DNA of 6,221 nt, from NCBI GenBank assembly GCA_910586675.1, contig CAJUJO010000040.1, forward strand, positions 1-6,221, in the 5' to 3' direction. Positions 1 through 6,156 of this stretch are shown here, piece by piece (the stretch's first letter is position 1; each line of letters opens with the position of its first letter). This DNA is from an uncultured Christensenellaceae bacterium. GTDB taxonomy: Bacteria > Bacillota > Clostridia > Christensenellales > Borkfalkiaceae. The notes beneath the pieces are model-generated. The model was given only the letters and a program-made list of their open reading frames with translations, was not told the DNA's origin and ran no database searches. The position numbers and the translations under genes are program-made.

Positions 1-8
1 CTTCTTAT

Positions 9-45
9 AAAAAAACAGTTCATTGCCCGTTTATGGGCAGTGAAC
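9..45 (-). terminator. Intrinsic terminator of the DUF3795 gene
   Basis: Read on the minus strand, an 11-bp stem (35-45 paired with 18-28, one G-U wobble, 6-nt loop at 29-34) is followed after two bases by seven Ts (the A run at 9-15). It lies about 85 nt past the stop of the DUF3795 gene, the only upstream gene on that strand. The plus strand has no T run after the stem, so it is directional. Confidence 0.75.
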
Positions 46-129
46 GCATTGCAACGGTATATAATACATATTGTACCGCGCTATACTTTTTTCTTTTTAT
101 ATTCGGAACGATAAATTGAAATTTACCGA

Positions 130-468
130 TTACCGTTTGTTTTTAAGATTGTTTAACGCTTCGGCATTATTCGATATTACCATACCGACAGCCTGACAGC
201 CGTTAAATGTCAAACAGTCGCCGCAGGTTTCACATCCTTTAATAAGCGCGCATTGTCTTATAGGGCACAGACTATCACAATACGGTGTTTTTACTCCGTC
301 TGCCCGACAACCTTCGCAGTTTATCATTTCGGGTGTGATTTCTACGCCGTTTAATTCCGACCAAAGTTTCGCAACCTTTTCGCGTAAAGCATTATCGTTA
401 TGAAGTGTAGCAATTCTCGCATCACATTTTTCACAATCAAGTCCGCAATAGGCAATAAGTTTTTTCAT
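130..468 (-). CDS. DUF3795 domain protein (small cysteine-rich, probably metal-binding)
   Basis: This 112-residue protein matches the DUF3795 pattern. It opens with YCGLDCEKCDA (7-17), followed by the AxLWSE segment (33-38), INCEGCRADG (49-58), CDSLCPIRQCA (64-74) and KGCETCGDCLTFNGC (77-91). It has twelve cysteines (8, 12, 15, 51, 54, 64, 68, 73, 79, 82, 85, 91), mostly in CxxC-type spacings, which suggests zinc or iron-sulfur binding; the family has no firmly established function. There is no signal peptide or membrane segment, so it is probably cytoplasmic. The ATG at 468 is preceded by an AAAGGA ribosome binding site about 10 nt upstream, and the family motif starts right after it, so the start is secure. 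It is monocistronic, with its own promoter (517-545) and terminator (9-45). Its base composition is clearly more AT-rich than the neighbouring genes, which hints at a different origin. The family call is firm; the function is unknown. Confidence 0.85.
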   Translation of the reverse strand: MKKLIAYCGLDCEKCDARIATLHNDNALREKVAKLWSELNGVEITPEMINCEGCRADGVKTPYCDSLCPIRQCALIKGCETCGDCLTFNGCQAVGMVISNNAEALNNLKNKR

Positions 469-516
469 CGTTTGTATTTCCTTTCTCTCCGCTAAATTAC
501 TGTTTATCGTATCATC

Positions 517-545
517 ATTGTAGCATAAACGTACTAAAAAAGCAA
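517..545 (-). promoter_or_regulatory. SigmaA-type promoter of the DUF3795 gene
   Basis: On the minus strand, TTGCTT (540-545) and TACAAT (517-522) are separated by 17 bp, and a TGC extended -10 precedes the -10 box. The predicted start near 510 leaves a leader of about 42 nt before the ATG at 468. The -35 box overlaps the stem and T run of the upstream operon's terminator. Confidence 0.6.
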
Positions 546-566
546 GGACTGATCGTCGTCCTTGCT
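536..566 (-). terminator. Intrinsic terminator of the SIMPL-membrane protein-amylase operon
   Basis: A perfect 9-bp stem (AGCAAGGAC at 541-549, complement at 558-566) with an 8-nt loop is followed on the minus strand by a T run (A run at 536-540). It lies about 40 nt past the amylase stop codon, and 567-606 holds nothing else. Only a short T run follows on the plus strand. Confidence 0.85.
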
Positions 567-606
567 TTAATCCCTATGAAACACGCCCTTATACGGCGTA
601 TCTGTT

Positions 607-1920
607 TTACAGTTTACGGTAAACGGCGGCGGAGAAGGGCGGGAGATAAATATCGTTCAAGTTGCGGATCTGCCCCGTTAAAAGGTCGATCCCTTCCGCT
701 TCCTCTACCCGCACGGTGCAATCGTTCCCGTCGATATTCAGCGCGACGACGATTTTTTCACCGTCCGCTTCGCGCACGAAGGAAAAATTCTTATTTTGTA
801 TCGTCGCCTTGACATACGAGCCGTAACACAGCGCGCGGCTACCCTTTCTGATTTGCGCGAGCGTTTTGATGCGTTCGCACAATTCGGGATGCGCCGATTT
901 GTCGATATCGCCGATAAACGGGCGCAGCTTATAATCGAAGTCTGATTTATCGCCTTCCTGCCCGAATTCCGAACCGTAATATACGCACGGAATGCCGGGT
1001 ATCGTAAACAGCAGCGTATACAGATTGAGTAAATTGCGCTTCTCTTTCAAGGCGGTAAAGGCGCGTACAACGTCGTGATTGTCTACAAAATTGAGCATGC
1101 GCTTGCCCGTATACAGCGCCCAGGGCTGCGAGGAAAACAGGCGGGTGAGCGAGGCTTCGATTTCAAAGAGATTATCGCAGTTGAACGCCGAAACCATGCC
1201 CTTGAAGCATTCGTAATTTGTGATGGAATCCAACCGTTCGGGGCTGATATTGTGCTGAAAGTTGCCGCAGTGAATGACTTCGCCCACGAGATAAAAATCG
1301 GGTCTAAGCGCGCGGACGGTGCGGCGGAGCATCTCCATAAACCAGGGCGGGAGCAGATAGCACACGTCCAGACGAAGCCCGTCGATCCCGAATTCGTCGA
1401 TCCAGAACCGAACGGCATCCATAAGATAATTCTGTACGTCGGTATTTTCCAGACGGAGCTTTACAAGCTCGGCATGTCCTTCCCAATTTGCGTAATCCAA
1501 CCCGTCGTTGTAGGGCGAATTTCCGTAAAAGTTAATGTCGAACCAAAAGCGGTAATCGGTGCCTTCCCGCTTTTCGAGCACTTCGCGGAAGGGCGCGAAC
1601 GCCCGCCCCGTATGATTGAACACGCCGTCGAGCACAACCTTGATACCCGCCGCATGGAACTTTCCCACGAGCGATTTGAACTCTTCGTTGGTACCGAGGC
1701 GGCGATCCACCTTAAAAAAGTCCACCGTATCGTAGCCGTGGCGCTCGCTCTCGAACAGCGGATTGAAAAGCACCGCCCCGACGCCCAACTCTTTCAGGCG
1801 CGGAATTTCCGCTTCGATGAGTCCCAAGCGGTGCCGCACTTCCCCGAAGTCGTTTTCGCGCTCGGCTCCGCAGCATCCGAGCGGGTATATCTGATAAAAT
1901 ACACTTTCGTCAAACCACAT
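607..1920 (-). CDS. GH13 alpha-amylase family glycoside hydrolase, intracellular
   Basis: This 437-residue enzyme carries all four conserved GH13 regions: DGVFNH (98-103), GLRLDV (181-186, nucleophile Asp185 with Arg183), the general acid Glu214 in LVGEVIH (211-217), and FVDNHD (278-283, transition-state stabiliser Asp283). HGYDTVDFFKVD (61-72) and GSEFGQEG (316-323) are further family hallmarks. It therefore hydrolyses alpha-1,4 glucosidic bonds, most likely in maltodextrins or cyclodextrins. The barrel starts almost at residue 1, with no signal peptide and no N-terminal CBM34-type domain, so it is a compact cytoplasmic enzyme. Domain B lies at about 104-150 and a C-terminal beta domain at about 365-437. 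The ATG is preceded by AGGAG six nt upstream, and that site is fused with the TAG stop of the preceding gene (TAGGAG), so translation is probably coupled. It is the last gene of the operon. Whether it is a cyclomaltodextrinase, neopullulanase or alpha-glucosidase cannot be decided from motifs. Confidence 0.93.
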   Translation of the reverse strand: MWFDESVFYQIYPLGCCGAERENDFGEVRHRLGLIEAEIPRLKELGVGAVLFNPLFESERHGYDTVDFFKVDRRLGTNEEFKSLVGKFHAAGIKVVLDGVFNHTGRAFAPFREVLEKREGTDYRFWFDINFYGNSPYNDGLDYANWEGHAELVKLRLENTDVQNYLMDAVRFWIDEFGIDGLRLDVCYLLPPWFMEMLRRTVRALRPDFYLVGEVIHCGNFQHNISPERLDSITNYECFKGMVSAFNCDNLFEIEASLTRLFSSQPWALYTGKRMLNFVDNHDVVRAFTALKEKRNLLNLYTLLFTIPGIPCVYYGSEFGQEGDKSDFDYKLRPFIGDIDKSAHPELCERIKTLAQIRKGSRALCYGSYVKATIQNKNFSFVREADGEKIVVALNIDGNDCTVRVEEAEGIDLLTGQIRNLNDIYLPPFSAAVYRKL

Positions 1921-1929
1921 GATTTACTC

Positions 1930-3189
1930 CTATTCGCTCTTCCCGAACCGCATATAATCCGCCGCTTTGTTGAGCGCAAAACAAAACGCGTAAACGCCCA
2001 TCAACGACAAAAAGACAAACCCCGCGGCTTGCGGCGTGCAATTCAAAAGGACATGCAGAAAGGTTACTTCTTTTCCCATGAGCGTGCCCTCGATCCAAAC
2101 AAGCATCCAAGGCGGGAAAACCATAAGGATGACGGAAAAGACGAGCGGCAAGCCTACAATGTCGATTACGGGAATATGGTGAAAGGTATTGCAGAAGGCA
2201 AGCCCCGCGCCTCCGACGAAAAACAACCCCAAAAAGGGCGGGATTTCGGGAATCCATAGATAATGCGCGGCAGTAACCGCAACGCCCGCCGCTAACACGA
2301 CGCAACTCATGACGGCGCCCGCAATGACGCTGCCCAGCGTATCTCCGCCGTACAGGCGCTGTCCCTTTTCGTTATAGCTCGTATCCGCGGCGGTATTCGA
2401 GCGAATGGTTTTTACTTTCCCGCCGAACGCCTTGTTGAGCAGAAAAAACTCGCCTGCGGGAAGACTCGCAGGGAATTCCGTGCGCACGCCGTCGGTATAA
2501 AAAGCGAGCGAGAGCTCGTCCTTCATCCGCTTTACCTCTAATTCGACGAGCTGCTTTTTGAATACGTATTTGTTGCCGTAAAGGATGAAACAGAGGTAAT
2601 CCCGATAGACGGTAATCGCGTTTTCGTACGGCTTGCACGCGTCGGCGCGGGCAAGATCCGCCCGCATCGCAGCAAGATTCGCCCGTTCCATAGCATCCTT
2701 TCCGCGCGCAACCAGTCCGCGAGAAAAGGCGAAACGCACAAAATTCCCCCATTCGCCGAGCACGGAAATAATCAGAATGGCGGCGCACACCGCGACGATG
2801 AGCAGAGAAGGCAGCATGGACAGCGCGACCGCCCCCTTATCCCCTTCCGTAACCATTCTGTATATAAAGCTGACGATAAACCACAAGACCATAAGCGCCG
2901 CGAGAGCAAGAAGCAACCCGCCGTGCAGAGATTTTGCAATTGCCCGCTTCTTCTGTTTGGAAAAATCCAACCAGGTGCGGCTATCGCTGAATTCGTAAAG
3001 AATTTTTCCCGAAGCTGCGGAAAACTCCGCCGCGCCCGAAGCCTCGCGTAAAAATGCGTAACCGTTCGCAAGCTCGCCGTAACGCCGCGCGTATTTTTGC
3101 AACTCCCGCTCGGCTTGCAGCGCTTCTTCCCGCGCCGCCCTGTTTTCCGCCATGCGCTTTTTTCGGTTGGTTCTTTTCCCACCGCTCAT
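1930..3189 (-). CDS. Six-helix membrane protein with a central PH-like/YcxB-like soluble domain
   Basis: I do not recognise a named family. Residues are counted from the upstream Met at 3201. A basic, charged N-terminus (about 9-45, probably helical or coiled coil) precedes two membrane helices (about 94-114 and 128-148). A soluble segment (about 160-285) contains a beta-rich stretch starting at ITVYRDYL (196-203) and ending at FGGKVKTIR (259-267); its strand pattern resembles bacterial PH or YcxB-like domains (low confidence). Four helices follow (about 288-312, 320-337, 345-365, 390-410). There is no signal peptide. The start at 3189 gives 419 residues and a classic ATGA overlap with the SIMPL stop codon. 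The alternative ATG at 3201 adds four residues (MGTG) and has a GGCGGA directly against it, which is poor spacing. It is the middle gene of the operon, 9 nt before the amylase. It is a paralogue of the broken gene at 5126-6141: same layout, with IPPFLGLFFVGG here matching VPPLFLG/FFLGGG there. Confidence 0.8.
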   Translation of the reverse strand: MSGGKRTNRKKRMAENRAAREEALQAERELQKYARRYGELANGYAFLREASGAAEFSAASGKILYEFSDSRTWLDFSKQKKRAIAKSLHGGLLLALAALMVLWFIVSFIYRMVTEGDKGAVALSMLPSLLIVAVCAAILIISVLGEWGNFVRFAFSRGLVARGKDAMERANLAAMRADLARADACKPYENAITVYRDYLCFILYGNKYVFKKQLVELEVKRMKDELSLAFYTDGVRTEFPASLPAGEFFLLNKAFGGKVKTIRSNTAADTSYNEKGQRLYGGDTLGSVIAGAVMSCVVLAAGVAVTAAHYLWIPEIPPFLGLFFVGGAGLAFCNTFHHIPVIDIVGLPLVFSVILMVFPPWMLVWIEGTLMGKEVTFLHVLLNCTPQAAGFVFLSLMGVYAFCFALNKAADYMRFGKSE

Positions 3190-3809
3190 TCCAGTTCCCA
3201 TTCCGCCGAAACGGAAGCGAAAATTCCGACGTCTTCGGGCGCGACGGAAACGGTGCGCGCGGAAAGCACGGCGGGCATTGCCGAATACAAACCGCCGTCT
3301 TGCCCGCCGTCCGTAACCGTAAGAAGTTTTCCGAGTTTTTTACCGCTCGCCCGCGCGAGCGCCTGTGCCTTGGAAAGGGCGTCCGCAAATGCCTTTTCCA
3401 AGGCTTCGTTTTTTACCGCTTCCCCGTGTTCCGCCGTAAAAGCGACGTGGAACTGTTCTTCCGCTCCGTCGCCGCACAGCGCAGCAACCGCCGCAGAAAG
3501 CCGCTCCGCCGTAAAGGGAAAGCACAGCTTCAAGCTCTCTCTGCACGAAAATCCGACGAACTTGCGCGCGTATTCTCCGCCCCTGTGCTCATTTTCGTAT
3601 TCGGCGGTAACGCCGAAATCGGTTGTTTGCAGCGCTTTTTCGCCGAATCCCTTCTCTTCTAAAAGACGGGAAAGCTCCGCAACGCGCCCGTCCGTTTTTG
3701 CAACGGCTTCGGCGCACGTCTTTTCCGTCCGTTTCACTGTAACCGCAATCTCCGTACATTCGACGGGGCGAAAAGCCCTGCCCGTTCCCGCAGTTTTCAC
3801 CGTAGCCAT
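3186..3809 (-). CDS. SIMPL (DUF541) domain protein, cytoplasmic form
   Basis: This 207-residue protein fits the SIMPL/DUF541 family over its whole length. It has the opening VKTAGTGRA strand (4-12), helical DGRVAELSRLLEEKGF (40-55), TTDFGVTAEYE (62-72), FVGFSCRESLKL (84-95), the C-terminal helix with ALARASGKKLGKLLTV (150-165) and a closing strand (187-206). The family includes YggE and SIMPL-binding proteins; the biochemical role is poorly defined. Many members are exported, but this one has no signal peptide. The ATG at 3809 is chosen over the in-frame ATG at 3839 for two reasons. It has GGAGG seven nt upstream, whereas the earlier ATG sits at the predicted transcription start and has no ribosome binding site. 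The ten extra residues also do not belong to the domain. It is the first gene of a three-gene operon and its stop overlaps the next start (ATGA). The function is unknown. Confidence 0.88.
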   Translation of the reverse strand: MATVKTAGTGRAFRPVECTEIAVTVKRTEKTCAEAVAKTDGRVAELSRLLEEKGFGEKALQTTDFGVTAEYENEHRGGEYARKFVGFSCRESLKLCFPFTAERLSAAVAALCGDGAEEQFHVAFTAEHGEAVKNEALEKAFADALSKAQALARASGKKLGKLLTVTDGGQDGGLYSAMPAVLSARTVSVAPEDVGIFASVSAEWELE

Positions 3810-3816
3810 ACTATAT

Positions 3817-3822
3817 CCTCCC
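3817..3822 (-). promoter_or_regulatory. Ribosome binding site that fixes the SIMPL start
   Basis: GGGAGG on the minus strand lies seven nt before the ATG at 3809, an ideal Shine-Dalgarno position. It favours this start over the in-frame ATG at 3839. Confidence 0.8.
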
Positions 3823-3844
3823 GCGCTCCTCAGATTCATCGACT

Positions 3845-3874
3845 ATTATACCACGGGTGCGCTTTCTTTGTCAA
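3845..3874 (-). promoter_or_regulatory. Near-consensus sigmaA promoter of the SIMPL operon
   Basis: On the minus strand a perfect TTGACA (3869-3874) and a perfect TATAAT (3845-3850) are separated by 18 bp, with a TGG extended -10 directly before the -10 box. Transcription should start near 3838, giving a leader of about 30 nt before the ATG at 3809. It is likely a strong, constitutive promoter; I see no clear operator palindrome over it. Confidence 0.85.
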
Positions 3875-3880
3875 GGATGC

Positions 3881-3909
3881 TTGCTTTTTTCCGCGCGATA
3901 GGTTATAAT
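3881..3909 (+). promoter_or_regulatory. SigmaA-type promoter of the M18 aminopeptidase gene
   Basis: TTGCTT (3881-3886) and a perfect TATAAT (3904-3909) are 17 bp apart. The predicted start near 3916 leaves a leader of about 22 nt, containing AGAGGA (3925-3930) seven nt before the ATG. The -35 box sits only 6 bp from that of the divergent SIMPL promoter. Confidence 0.7.
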
Positions 3910-3937
3910 TACCGTACTTTCCAAAGAGGATAACAAC

Positions 3938-5185
3938 ATGAACGGACTTTTGGACTTTCTCGAAACATCGTACACCGCCTATCAGGCGACGGAGCACGCC
4001 GCGGCATTTTTGAAGAAGCGCGGGTTTACTCCCCTTTCCGAACACGAGGAATGGAAGATGCGCGCGGGCGGGAAATATTACGTCGTGCGCGGCGGGAGCA
4101 GCATCATCGCCTTTACGTTAGGCGCGGGCGAAAACTATAAAATCATCGCCAGCCATACCGATTCTCCCTGCTTGAAGCTGAAAGAAAACCCTATCAGGGA
4201 ATCGGACGGCTTTTGCAAGCTCAACGCAGAGCCGTACGGCGGAGGAATATGGTATTCCTTCTTCGACCGCCCCCTTGCCTTGGCGGGCAGAACGGTAACG
4301 GAAAAGGACGGTAAAATTACGGCGAAGAATTTCGTAAGCGATTTCCGCGTGCTCATCCCCTCCCTCGCCATTCACATGAACCGCAGCGTGAACGAATCGT
4401 TCGCGCCCGATTTGCAGACGGACTTGCAGCCCGTGCTTTCCTTGAAAAAGACCGACCTCGACGCGCTGCTCGGCAGCCCCGTCTCCTGCGATATTTACGC
4501 CGTCTGCGCGGAAAAACCCTTCGTAAGCGGCGCGGACGGAGAATTAATCTCCGCACCCCGCGTGGATAATTTGACGAGCGTTTACGCTTCTCTGCGGGCG
4601 CTTGCCGAAGCGGACGAAAACGGAATTTGCGTTTGCGCATGCCTCGACAGCGAGGAAGTGGGCAGCCGTACGCAGCAGGGCGCGGGAAGCGATTTTCTGC
4701 GCACCGTGCTTGCAAGAATTGCGCTTTGCCTGAAATTAAGCGATGAAGCGCACTGCCGCGCGCTCGCCGCTTCCTTTTTGATTTCGCTCGACAACGCCCA
4801 TTCCCTCCACCCCAACCGCCCCGAAAAGTGCGACCCGACCAACCGCGCGCGCCTCGGCGGGGGCGTCGTCATCAAGGGGCACGCCGACAAGGCGTATACC
4901 ACCGACGCGGTTACCTCCGCCGTTCTCAAAACGGTGTTCCAAAAAGCGGGCGTGAAATACCAGAGCTTTTACAACCGCTCGGACATGCGCAGCGGCGGAA
5001 CGCTGGGCGCGATCAGCTTGGGGCAGGTGAGCGTGCCCTCCGCCGATTTGGGAATCGCCCAGCTCGCCATGCACTCCGCCGTGGAAACGTTCGCAAAGGA
5101 CGACTATTTGCAATTGGAAAAGGGCTTAAAAGCCTTTTACGCGAGCGAGATTACCGTTACCGATTCGGGCGCGCTGGTCAAATAA
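3938..5185 (+). CDS. M18 family metallo-aminopeptidase
   Basis: This 415-residue protein is an M18 (aspartyl aminopeptidase/ApeB type) exopeptidase. It removes N-terminal residues, typically acidic ones in characterised members, from peptides in the cytoplasm using two divalent metal ions. Expected metal ligands and catalytic residues are present in family order: His73 in ASHTDSPCLKLK (71-82), Asp210 in SAPRVDNLTS (205-214), Glu239-Glu240 in LDSEEVGSRTQQGA (236-249), Asp285 in SLDNAH (283-288) and His379 in AMHSAVE (377-383). The family segments NRSDMRSGGTLG (346-357) and SADLGIAQLAMHS (368-380) are intact. The length is near that of other bacterial M18 enzymes, with no truncation and no signal peptide. 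It is monocistronic, with its own promoter and a terminator 13 nt after the stop, and diverges from the SIMPL operon. M18 enzymes form large oligomers such as dodecamers. Substrate preference cannot be read from sequence. Confidence 0.95.
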   Translation: MNGLLDFLETSYTAYQATEHAAAFLKKRGFTPLSEHEEWKMRAGGKYYVVRGGSSIIAFTLGAGENYKIIASHTDSPCLKLKENPIRESDGFCKLNAEPYGGGIWYSFFDRPLALAGRTVTEKDGKITAKNFVSDFRVLIPSLAIHMNRSVNESFAPDLQTDLQPVLSLKKTDLDALLGSPVSCDIYAVCAEKPFVSGADGELISAPRVDNLTSVYASLRALAEADENGICVCACLDSEEVGSRTQQGAGSDFLRTVLARIALCLKLSDEAHCRALAASFLISLDNAHSLHPNRPEKCDPTNRARLGGGVVIKGHADKAYTTDAVTSAVLKTVFQKAGVKYQSFYNRSDMRSGGTLGAISLGQVSVPSADLGIAQLAMHSAVETFAKDDYLQLEKGLKAFYASEITVTDSGALVK

Positions 5186-5518
5186 AGATCCATAAAAAGA
5201 GCCTTCCGGTTTGGAAGGCTCTTTTTTCATCTTTTTATATCGGAAATAGCGTATTAAACAGAACAGCGCGCCGAGTATAAAGTACGCGCCGATCGCGGTC
5301 AGGTATATCCAGGCGCAGTAGAAGGCCGAAAAGGAGAAATCCCCGAGAAAATCCGCCAAGGAAAATGACGCACCCTCGATTTCGGCAAACGCAGCAGCCA
5401 GCCCCGTCGGCGCCCAAAAAAATACGGCGCCCGTGCAAAGAGGCAAAAAGACTTCCTTTACGAGCGCGACGCGCTCGAACGCGACGCAGGCGAGCACGCA
5501 CCCGCCGCCGAGAAAGAA
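5126..5518 (-). pseudogene. 3' part of a frameshifted six-helix membrane protein gene
   Basis: This is the downstream half of the gene that begins at 6141, in the -1 frame relative to the 5' part. From 5518 it reads FFLGGGCVLACVAFERV, then a helix (VFLPLCTGAVFFWAPTGL), a short acidic loop, a last helix (FYCAWIYLTAIGAYFILG and on) and a basic end RYFRYKKMKK. This is coherent membrane protein sequence and it aligns with the end of the paralogue at 1930-3189. A GTG at 5497 could start it independently, but it has no ribosome binding site and lies inside the homologous region, so I treat it as a remnant. After KKMKK the frame has no stop: it runs through the terminator hairpin and ends at 5126, inside the aminopeptidase gene on the other strand. 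The last 30 or so residues are therefore probably not native. Confidence 0.7.
5194..5227. terminator. Strong bidirectional intrinsic terminator
   Basis: A perfect 10-bp stem (5198-5207 with 5213-5222) and 5-nt loop is followed by five Ts on the plus strand (5223-5227) and by a matching T run on the minus strand (A run at 5194-5198). It ends the aminopeptidase transcript and should also end transcripts of the convergent membrane protein gene. The minus-strand reading frame has no stop before it. Confidence 0.92.
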
Positions 5519-6141
5519 ATTCCGAGAAAGAGCGGCGGAACGTTTACCGTACGGCTCAGAACGCTTACCGCAAGCCCGACCGAAAACACGACCGCCGCAA
5601 CGCAGAGCGCGGGCACGGAAACGGGGATTTTCCCCTTTTCCGCCCGCGAAACCTTTACGCGCGTTCCGAATTCCTTTTTGAGGAAGAGCGCCGCCGCAGG
5701 CGGCAATATCATATCGGAAGACAGCGCGCTTCCGTCCGTCCTTTCAATCGAGGGAATACAGCCCGCACGGCGCATTTCTAAACGAAGAACGGCGAGCGAT
5801 TCCCGCAGAATCGTCGTTTTCTTTTCCGTAAGCAAAACGATTCTATCGGCATATACAGTGAAACGGCGTTTCGTTCCCCTGCTATTCAGCCGCTTCATGT
5901 AGGGCAAAACCGAAAAAGCAAAGATAACGAGGACGACGAGCACGGCGAACATGCCGCCCGAATTTGCCGACCACGCGGCGCGGAGCCCGACTTTCGCCGC
6001 GAGAGAAAAGAGCGAATACAGCCCCCATATCAGAATGCCGAACGTCAGCGCGCCGAAAACGGCAAAGTGAAAATATTTTCCCCTTGCGCCCGTCGGCGCG
6101 CCCTCTTCGTACTCGTATAATATTCCGCCGTTCCGATTCAT
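5458..6141 (-). CDS. 5' part of a frameshifted membrane protein gene (PH-like domain, paralogue of the 1930-3189 protein)
   Basis: As it stands this reads 227 residues, but only about the first 207 look native; from residue 208 on (ISFSAAGACSP and further) the frame is wrong and soon stops. There are two membrane helices (about 25-48 and 64-83), a soluble domain (about 92-167, from RRFTVYADRIVLL to FGTRVKVSRAEKG) and a third helix (about 173-195), then VPPLFLG (201-207) at the break. The soluble domain matches the paralogue in FTVY/ITVY, in the LPPAAALFLKKEFG versus LPAGEFFLLNKAFG segment and in RVKV/KVKT. Restoring one base at 5519-5520 joins it to the frame starting at 5518, giving about 338 codons if read to 5126. 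The ATG at 6141 has no ribosome binding site, and no ATG, GTG or TTG start occurs in frame before the second helix, so it is probably a leaderless start. It could be a decaying gene or carry a sequencing error. The function is unknown. Confidence 0.7.
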   Translation of the reverse strand: MNRNGGILYEYEEGAPTGARGKYFHFAVFGALTFGILIWGLYSLFSLAAKVGLRAAWSANSGGMFAVLVVLVIFAFSVLPYMKRLNSRGTKRRFTVYADRIVLLTEKKTTILRESLAVLRLEMRRAGCIPSIERTDGSALSSDMILPPAAALFLKKEFGTRVKVSRAEKGKIPVSVPALCVAAVVFSVGLAVSVLSRTVNVPPLFLGISFSAAGACSPASRSSASRS

Positions 6142-6147
6142 AGCTTC

Positions 6148-6156
6148 ATTATACCA
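6148..6156 (-). promoter_or_regulatory. Extended -10 promoter (TGGTATAAT) just before the frameshifted membrane protein gene
   Basis: On the minus strand a TGG extended -10 and a perfect TATAAT (6148-6153) end six nt before the ATG at 6141. I see no good -35 hexamer at 16-18 bp. Transcription would start at about the ATG itself. The same 11-mer, CGTGGTATAAT, forms the -10 region of the SIMPL promoter. Confidence 0.5.

Noticed and set aside
49..78. Possible plus-strand promoter or hairpin (TATAAT at 60-65, CGGTA/TACCG arms)
   Set aside because: There is no -35 box at a workable distance, no plus-strand gene follows, and the inverted repeat is short with a long loop.
1075..2259. 394-codon open frame on the plus strand, antisense to the amylase and membrane protein genes
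   Set aside because: It spans the junction of two clear minus-strand genes, has no recognisable domain or hydrophobic pattern, and is explained by the GC-leaning codon use of the opposite strand.
3810..3839. Longer SIMPL protein starting at the ATG at 3839
   Set aside because: This ATG lies at the predicted transcription start with no ribosome binding site, whereas the ATG at 3809 has GGAGG at ideal spacing and the domain starts there.
3097..3933. 278-codon open frame on the plus strand over the SIMPL gene
   Set aside because: It is rich in Ser, Ala, Arg and Pro with no family signature, is antisense to a well-supported SIMPL gene, and overlaps both divergent promoters.
5461..5477. Perfect 8-bp palindrome CGAGCGCG-A-CGCGCTCG
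   Set aside because: It lies inside coding sequence, has a one-base centre and no T run, and can be explained by GC-rich codons; it is not a terminator or an obvious operator.
5505..5530. Programmed -1 ribosomal frameshift
   Set aside because: The required shift is -1, but no slippery heptamer of the X XXY YYZ type occurs in the right frame; a lost base fits the paralogue alignment exactly.
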